DNA of 64,000 nt. Origin: Symsagittifera roscoffensis. Lineage: Eukaryota; Xenacoelomorpha; Acoela; Convolutidae. The notes under the pieces were generated by a model, which was not told the DNA's origin, did not search any database, and worked only from the letters and a program-made list of their open reading frames with translations. Shown here piece after piece: positions 58,801-64,000 of this stretch. How positions within the stretch are numbered: the first letter of the stretch is position 1; each line of letters starts with the position of its first letter. The position numbers and the translations under genes are program-made. Location of the stretch: contig NC_087069.1 of the NCBI RefSeq assembly GCF_963678635.1, forward strand, positions 11,121,206-11,185,205. Direction: 5' to 3'.

Positions 58801-61800
58801 TTGCGTGGGTTGCTTGACACGGGAGCAGTCTTGAGCGTTATACCAATCGAAACTTGGGAGAAGATGGGCTTTGACAAAGGTGACTTGATAGACTCGAGAA
58901 TACGGCTGTCAGCTGCAAACAAAGGGGCCCTACGGGTGCTGGGCAGGACGCCGATAATAGCCCTCAATTTGGGGGAACGTAACCTGTGGATGAGCTTTAT
59001 CGTGGTAGAAAACCTAGATGAGTCTGACCAATTCATTTTGGGCAGAGACTTCATCAGGAATTTCGACGTAACGATTGATTTAAATAACGCAATGTTCAGG
59101 ATACGGAACCCGGATAGGAGGTACGCAATCAAACCGGTAAATTTAATAATGGTAAATGAAAACAAAGCACCGGTATTCTTGAGTAGGAGGGTGAGGCTAA
59201 AGGCTAATGAAGCGGCAATCGTAAGTTTGAGGATGAAAAATTACAATGAACTAAGTGACAACAAGCAAGTGTGCATAGTTCCGAATCCTAATAGTCAAAG
59301 TGCTGCTGTTTTAGGAAGATCATTTTCGATAACGAAGAGCGGCCTCTGCGTCAGTGTCTTGTTGAATACCCTTGATATACCGATCACGATACAGAGAGGG
59401 AGGAAACTGGGATATGCTTTACCGGTTAAAACTCGATATGAAACAATTGAGAACTCAAAACAAAATGAAGTTGTTGATTGTCCCAATCACAGGGACAAAA
59501 TTTGTATCTTGAGACGATTGCAGAAAATAAAAGATTCTTCAGGTCTTATTAAATCACTTAAGTCAGAAACGGATGATGGTCTTTCGAGCTGTTCGAACTT
59601 TCCAGAGCGACCCACACTAGATGAAATGCAAAATGAAAAACCGGTTCTGCCGGAGATTGAACATTTGAGGGGCAAACTGAAAGATGAACAGCTCGAAGCC
59701 ATCAAGGACGTACTAGAGCGGAACGAGGATGTTTTTTCGAGGCATAAGGCGGATATCGGGTGTTGCAATTTCGTTGAGCATGAAATAGAACTTGAGGAAA
59801 ACGCGGTACCACACAGGGAGGGGGCGAGGCGCATGACCCCACACAAATCGGACGCGTGTAGGAAAGAGATCGAGACGTTACTAGAGTATGACATGATAGA
59901 ACCATCCAAGTCACCGTGGGCGTGTGGAGTAGTGATGGCCAAAAAGAAAGGCGACCAGTTAAGGTTTTGTTGTGACTTTCGATACCTGAACTCCGTCACG
60001 GTGAAGGATGCCTATCCCATACCTAGGATTGATGAGAGCCTCTCGAAGTTAGGTGATGCAAAATTTTTTACGACTCTTGATTTAGGCTCAGCCTTTTGGC
60101 AAGTACCACTAAGGAAGCAGGACAGGGACAAGACAGGGTTTGCCTGCGAGTTGGGTCTGTTTCAATGGAAACGGATGCCGTTTGGACTTTGCAATGCCAC
60201 AGCCACGTTTCAGCGGTTGATGGCACACGCGCTGATAGGCGTAACGAAGAAGTATGGCAACCTGGTAATGTGCTACGTGGATGACGTGTTAATAGCGACG
60301 CCAACACTGGAAGACCACATTGAGAGACTAGACGAAGTGTTTGCATGCATGAAGAGGTCGGGGCTAAAGTGTAAACCATCAAAGTGCGAGATACTCAAGG
60401 ACTCAATAAAATACTTGGGCAGGATGGTAGACAAGCACGGCATCAGACCTGATACGGACGCCGTGGAAGCAGTCCTGACCTGGAAATCACCGAAGACAGA
60501 GCACCAGTTGATGAGCTTCCTGGGTTTCGCTAACTATTATAGAGAGTTCATCAAAGGCTATGCAGACAAGGTATACCCGATGCAACAATTAATGAGACAC
60601 AAGGGCAAGAAGTTCACGTGGAACAACGCAGCAGAAGAGTCATTCCAGAGGATAAAGAAAGAGCTGTGTGAGGCACCAGTCTTGGGTATGCCGACTGAGA
60701 AAGGGATGTACGTGCTGGACACGGATGCGTCGGTAGTCGCGATTTCTGGGATTCTTCACCAAGAACAAGAATGGAATGGGAAGACAGTCTTGAGACCAAT
60801 AGCGTACGGGAGCAAAGTCCTGAGTGACACGGAAATGAAGTACGGAGCACCGAAAGCTGAGATGTTCGCGGTGGTTACCTTTGTCGAGAAATACAGGGCA
60901 TACTTGGGCAGTGAACCATTCAAGTTGCAAGTCGACAACAGAGCACTGAGCTGGCTGAAAACGTACTCAATGGACCAAAGTTACATTGGGAGGTGGATAG
61001 TTCGCCTGGACGGATACAACATGATAATTGAGCATAGAACGCAAGATAAACATCAGAATGCCGACAGCTTGAGTAAGAAGACGGAGTTCTATGAGAGACA
61101 AGAGCAAAGAGAAGCAGACAGACCTGAAATCAAAGATGGCTTCTCATTCATGGACAAGGAAACGTACGACAGTCTTCCACTCACGAGATGGCTGGACAAG
61201 TCAGGCAAACCGATAGAAGATCATCCTGAATTGCCTAAAGAGCCTCCAGAGAAGACCATTTTGAGGAAGAGCAAGAGGATTCCGATTGAGATTATACTCA
61301 AGTCGAAGATCGTGAAGGAGACGCTCAAGGCAAAAGGCTATGATCTTAACCAGGTGGAAGCAGGAACTGCACAGATAGATGATGACTTAATGAGGTTGCT
61401 CGAGAAACTATCAGATGATAAGCCCGTGATCCAGGAGAAGGGTACAGAGAAACCGGAATTCACTATACTTCGGAGAAAAGAGACAGTGAACGATACTGAC
61501 TCATCAAGAGGAAGCGTCACTGACAGCAAAGATGTCGTGCGGTCACTAGTTGACAAAATCCCCGAAGACATTCTGGAGCAGACCAGGGTTAGGAAAAAGA
61601 AAGTGACGTTCAAGGAAGATACTGAACACCTGGGACCAGGTCAAGAGTCCGGGGAGTGTTCCAGGTTCACGGAAGAAGGAACCGGAGAAGGAAAATTGTC
61701 CGGGGAGCGTGAAGGATGGGATGAAGACTCGGATGAGAGCAGCGAAAACCAGGACAGTCTGTGCATGATACTGGCGGAAGAGAAGACAAGGCACCACGAC

Positions 61801-64000
61801 AGGGAGTTACAGACGGATCCATCATCAGGAACGTACAATCTGGAGATACAGGAGATACGAGGTGGTGAGGAACTTGAGAGAATTGCGGTTTCAAGGAAGC
61901 CATACAGAGAACTATCATGCAACTCAAACGTCAGAACAAATCTGGTGCCAGAAGATGATATGAAAATCGTGAAAAGGATGATATGCGTGAAGCTGAGTGA
62001 TGACATCCACAAACCTGGTGAGATGAATGGACAGATCATGGCGCTAAAGGAGCATGTCAAGGCAAGATATAGGCTGTCAGACCTAATAAGAGCCCAAAAG
62101 AATGACAAAATGACAAGTAACCTCTCCAAATGGCTCCAGTCGGGGGTCAAGGAGAAGGGGGAACTCGAGGAAGACAGCTACAAGATCTTGAGCCAGTTCT
62201 ACAAAGAGAAAAAAGACTTACTCTACCACACAGCTGATGGGGTGGTAGCATGCAAGAGGAAAGATGAGGAGAAGATATTACACAAACACAACCTCATCAT
62301 ACTGCCACAGTTGTATCAAACGGAGGTGCTTTTCAGATCGCACGACCAGATGGGCCACCAGGGGATAGACAAAGTACAACAAAGGATACTTCACAGGTTT
62401 GATTGGCCAGTAATGAGAAAAGCTTGCGAGAGATGGGTGAATGCCTGCCTGGCATGTCTCCAGGTAAAAGACCCAAGGAAGATGAAGTTTCCCCTCAAGT
62501 CCGTTGAGAGCTCAGAGTTCAATGAAGTGGTGCAGATAGACCATCAAAAAATCTGCATGACGGAGTCGGGATATAACCAGATACTGGTTATGATAGATCA
62601 CTTCACAAAGTTGGCGGAAGCGGTCCCGTGCCAAACAGCCTCGGCCGAGGAGACATATGATCATCTGATAACGCATTGGATATCGCGGTACGGTTGTCCG
62701 ATGACTTTCCAGTCGGACAACGGCAAAGCTTTTGTAGGGGACTTGACAAAAGAATTGATGAAGAGATCGCACATTGCTCAAGCACACTCGACAACCTATC
62801 ATCCACAGACCAATGGGTTGGTAGAGAGACAAAACAGGACACTGGTCAACATGTTAAGGGTGTACTGCTCAAGATACATGACGGACTGGGACAAATACCT
62901 GCCACAGGTAGTAGGAGCCTACAACAGTACACAGCACTCAACTACGGGCATCAGTCCTTTCATGATGTTGACGGGCAGGGAGAGAGCAATGCCTCTGACA
63001 TTCTTTTACCCGGAATACGAAGGGAAAAGGACGTCGCCTCAGGCATACGTGAAAGAAGCGATCAAAAGACAACAGGAATTGAACGAATTATGCAGGAGGA
63101 ACACGGCGCAAGCGCAAATGAGGCAACGCAGAAAATACGACGAAAAAATATTACGAGCAAAGCCATATGAAGTGGGCCAATACGTGTGGGTCTTCCAAAA
63201 TGTCATACCGCCCAAGGGAACAAAGAAACTACTCAAGAAGTGGAGGGGACCATTCATGATAACGGAGGTTCATCAACAAGGACGGTTCTATCGCTTGAGT
63301 ACTGGGCGAGCGGCACATTATGAAAATCTGAAGCCTCGCGTCCCGTCTCCAGAGGATTGGTGCATACCGAAGGACATGGAGGGTCTTGAGTACCTGGTGG
63401 TAGAGCCAGCGTGTGAAGTGAATGAGAAAGGCACTAGAGAGAAAAATGATGGTAATGAGAACTTGAGTTTGGACGACAATGAAAAGATAGGAGTGGAGTC
63501 TGATGCAGGGTCATTTGTAGAAGAAGACTGGAACGACCCGGAGCAAGACGAGGTGCCGAAATGGATGGAACCGGATCGAACAACACCACCGGAAACCAGG
63601 ACTGGCAATCGCAAACGCACAGGCATGAGGTACAACAGGTACGGGGATGACTTTTTGATCGATAAGATACAGCCAGACAAATTGGGCGAGGAACTACTGA
63701 AGGCAGGCGAACTGGAAGCTGGAGAGGAATGGCAGGTCATTGACGATGGTGGTCATTATCCGCAGGATGATTACTCGACGCCAGAATTAGAAACGGATCT
63801 CGAACAGAGTGAGATAGACTGGAGGGAGAACACGAACTTGAGGATTCTAGAGTGGATGCGTGATGTCAAAGACGAGAGCCGCGAAGGACAAAGCATTCAG
63901 CAAGTCGATGTATCAGCAGCAAATTACATGAAGACAGAGGACCCTCTTTTCGGATGGACGGCAACAGACAGGCCACTGGACATTCCTCAGGACAATTCAG
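55879..64000 (+). CDS. gag-pol: Gag-Pol polyprotein of Ty3/Gypsy-type element, 3' end cut by window
   Basis: One frame from ATG 55879, open for at least 2707 codons. Residues 1-400 are charged with coiled-coil segments. A retrotransposon gag domain lies at about 420-590 (WVEVMRLHLEQDKL, SIDRFLDDLESL). Two CCHC knuckles are at 629-642 and 681-694. The protease has LLDTGAVLSVIP with D980. The reverse transcriptase has DFRYLN (from D1366), LDLGSAFWQ with D1401, and YVDD with D1468 and D1469. RNase H has D1616, E1661, D1686 and D1729. Integrase has an H-x4-H...C-x2-C finger from H2155 and a DDE triad of D2221, D2280 and E2316 (35 residues between the last two), then a GPF motif at 2457-2459. About 390 residues of charged linker separate RNase H from integrase, and at least 250 acidic residues follow GPF. 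Gag and pol share a single frame, so no frameshift or stop suppression is needed. All catalytic residues checked are present. Confidence 0.93.
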   Translation, partial: MRRSRVPVAEKRPTEAKYNSSLRKTTSMGPKITKKNFSVNMVSTRSTAENRAREGMEGERVEPTIEIDLETPDQSVDETRKIATESTPMPNAEEPNSKPIEFSPIDNVEDAIGNTEETVKEDSQVKKTSFTERLAMMVGIKTKENVTEEPKAERARTFGTVSTKTTEANPREGQTRAEATAEEKPTADHEEATLELGDLMAKLNQIDKKLKHSEEDREVIRKELRYNKNEYLDSYFNLAKATEERLKEMSDNVETTNEERDKNIKKDLQQLKNRYDDVNSQLGSLEKRMDTMSKNQAESSCAIQAKLDAILSNSTSQERPAADRAQGTRVDFVELQRNKRQSTPLPLTRDTVSIAPTAAKTIMKKGMSSTTTGPGDSTANSNAGPDAMTWANTWEMMNRTLEAFATRNTNSSDRRDGKSRKTFKKPKEFKDDSDGCIDTWVEVMRLHLEQDKLNDERQACTAILSNLEGTALKCVVAKKEEERDTADKIFEILLNRFGSGMKGHQAMMRFEKRRQRDDESIDRFLDDLESLRRRSDPEESTNRRNFSIASKFIDGVKSDDLRTMLATYYTLSKDSAPTPEEMRQKSREYMLMKPKKYSYSENRNTQGESQPQRSSWYKPRDDMDKRRSCANCGSADHHVADCTTYKQGMKSLGYAPDEEDMSQMEEHEYYSGLIIKIGARCFFCNQEGHFRMDCPLFWEAVKDQSHPKHKLALAAVQNQRNRQNEFESRNLGAPSTELPTKTVKAVSHVNDAIESAAGNSLEINYEKAATEAIAKVKQDLAAKEIEQRLKLEIERQNFNEALTGSKQIPEAVPGSTKTGNCNTVKMVTGKLFGISIITVGGHEVTRNLGEPSDQTIMHIDVYADYLSGISPQTTSRALRALLMRGGSKSVRVDSRYTEAYGPHEVMLNIDGINIYTKTMITCDEDLIGQIYVGKEELKVRSIGHCAMLEEDAMHIGTEADVTGHVLDISGKKTQLRGLLDTGAVLSVIPIETWEKMGFDKGDLIDSRIRLSAANKGALRVLGRTPIIALNLGERNLWMSFIVVENLDESDQFILGRDFIRNFDVTIDLNNAMFRIRNPDRRYAIKPVNLIMVNENKAPVFLSRRVRLKANEAAIVSLRMKNYNELSDNKQVCIVPNPNSQSAAVLGRSFSITKSGLCVSVLLNTLDIPITIQRGRKLGYALPVKTRYETIENSKQNEVVDCPNHRDKICILRRLQKIKDSSGLIKSLKSETDDGLSSCSNFPERPTLDEMQNEKPVLPEIEHLRGKLKDEQLEAIKDVLERNEDVFSRHKADIGCCNFVEHEIELEENAVPHREGARRMTPHKSDACRKEIETLLEYDMIEPSKSPWACGVVMAKKKGDQLRFCCDFRYLNSVTVKDAYPIPRIDESLSKLGDAKFFTTLDLGSAFWQVPLRKQDRDKTGFACELGLFQWKRMPFGLCNATATFQRLMAHALIGVTKKYGNLVMCYVDDVLIATPTLEDHIERLDEVFACMKRSGLKCKPSKCEILKDSIKYLGRMVDKHGIRPDTDAVEAVLTWKSPKTEHQLMSFLGFANYYREFIKGYADKVYPMQQLMRHKGKKFTWNNAAEESFQRIKKELCEAPVLGMPTEKGMYVLDTDASVVAISGILHQEQEWNGKTVLRPIAYGSKVLSDTEMKYGAPKAEMFAVVTFVEKYRAYLGSEPFKLQVDNRALSWLKTYSMDQSYIGRWIVRLDGYNMIIEHRTQDKHQNADSLSKKTEFYERQEQREADRPEIKDGFSFMDKETYDSLPLTRWLDKSGKPIEDHPELPKEPPEKTILRKSKRIPIEIILKSKIVKETLKAKGYDLNQVEAGTAQIDDDLMRLLEKLSDDKPVIQEKGTEKPEFTILRRKETVNDTDSSRGSVTDSKDVVRSLVDKIPEDILEQTRVRKKKVTFKEDTEHLGPGQESGECSRFTEEGTGEGKLSGEREGWDEDSDESSENQDSLCMILAEEKTRHHDRELQTDPSSGTYNLEIQEIRGGEELERIAVSRKPYRELSCNSNVRTNLVPEDDMKIVKRMICVKLSDDIHKPGEMNGQIMALKEHVKARYRLSDLIRAQKNDKMTSNLSKWLQSGVKEKGELEEDSYKILSQFYKEKKDLLYHTADGVVACKRKDEEKILHKHNLIILPQLYQTEVLFRSHDQMGHQGIDKVQQRILHRFDWPVMRKACERWVNACLACLQVKDPRKMKFPLKSVESSEFNEVVQIDHQKICMTESGYNQILVMIDHFTKLAEAVPCQTASAEETYDHLITHWISRYGCPMTFQSDNGKAFVGDLTKELMKRSHIAQAHSTTYHPQTNGLVERQNRTLVNMLRVYCSRYMTDWDKYLPQVVGAYNSTQHSTTGISPFMMLTGRERAMPLTFFYPEYEGKRTSPQAYVKEAIKRQQELNELCRRNTAQAQMRQRRKYDEKILRAKPYEVGQYVWVFQNVIPPKGTKKLLKKWRGPFMITEVHQQGRFYRLSTGRAAHYENLKPRVPSPEDWCIPKDMEGLEYLVVEPACEVNEKGTREKNDGNENLSLDDNEKIGVESDAGSFVEEDWNDPEQDEVPKWMEPDRTTPPETRTGNRKRTGMRYNRYGDDFLIDKIQPDKLGEELLKAGELEAGEEWQVIDDGGHYPQDDYSTPELETDLEQSEIDWRENTNLRILEWMRDVKDESREGQSIQQVDVSAANYMKTEDPLFGWTATDRPLDIPQDNS

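Larger units (their letters stand above)
50154..64000 (+). mobile_element. Ty3/Gypsy-type LTR retrotransposon, right end outside window
   Basis: Order: candidate 5' LTR 50154-53374 (TG...CA), leader 53375-55878, gag-pol from 55879 and still open at 64000. GC content is clearly higher than in the flanking host DNA. Domain order gag, protease, reverse transcriptase, RNase H, integrase is that of the Ty3/Gypsy group. No stop or frameshift occurs in over 8 kb of coding sequence, so the insertion is young or under selection. It lies upstream of, and in opposite orientation to, the Tudor gene. The target-site duplication cannot be checked without the right end. Confidence 0.88.

Noticed and set aside
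56003-63740. Many minus-strand open frames of 60-205 codons opposite gag-pol.
   Set aside because: They are antisense shadows of the long plus-strand frame, which contains all the recognisable motifs.

Overview
The window is animal nuclear DNA. Genes carry GT..AG introns whose phases match across exons, the families are metazoan (Neuralized, Tudor, B-box), and there are non-LTR and LTR retrotransposons. Outside the LTR element the DNA is AT-rich. The phylum cannot be fixed from sequence alone; an invertebrate is most likely from the short introns and dense LINEs.

Layout. 1-4435 is single copy. It holds two inverted pieces of a dispersed repeat (called R1 here) and a two-exon gene on the minus strand for a small secreted Cys-rich, PAN/apple-like protein. 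4436-41162 is a direct tandem duplication of about 18.36 kb (4436-22796 and 22798-41162) with only scattered substitutions and small indels. Each unit carries, left to right: a degenerate pyrimidine and (GA)n tract, a nearly full-length but frameshifted LINE on the minus strand (LINE1), a divergent pair of about 330 bp direct repeats, a complete four-exon neuralized E3 ligase gene on the minus strand, an 830 bp foldback hairpin, a decayed LINE fragment (LINE3), a piece of R1, and the 5' part of a plus-strand LINE (LINE2). In the first unit LINE2 is cut off at the duplication junction. In the second it runs on to its 3' end at about 43396, where the other half of R1 resumes, so LINE2 was inserted into R1.

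43797-49137 holds two single-copy minus-strand genes: a tandem B-box protein and, upstream of it, a multi-Tudor protein. Both have a good 3' splice site at or just before the start codon. Tudor and B-box proteins occur in germline piRNA factors, but a role here is only inferred.

From 50154 to the right edge composition shifts to higher GC and the DNA is one large Ty3/Gypsy-type element. It starts with a 3.2 kb TG...CA-bounded unit that is itself a giant palindrome (1.3 kb arms around a 0.6 kb centre with a small ORF), the candidate 5' LTR. A 2.5 kb leader follows with 70 bp repeats, G-runs and a 13-14 bp G-quadruplex-type minisatellite. One uninterrupted gag-pol frame then starts at 55879 and is still open at 64000 (at least 2707 residues). 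The 3' LTR lies outside the window.

The most notable observations are the young tandem duplication giving two intact neuralized genes, the palindromic LTR candidate with its G4-repeat leader, and the nested insertion history readable from R1 copies.
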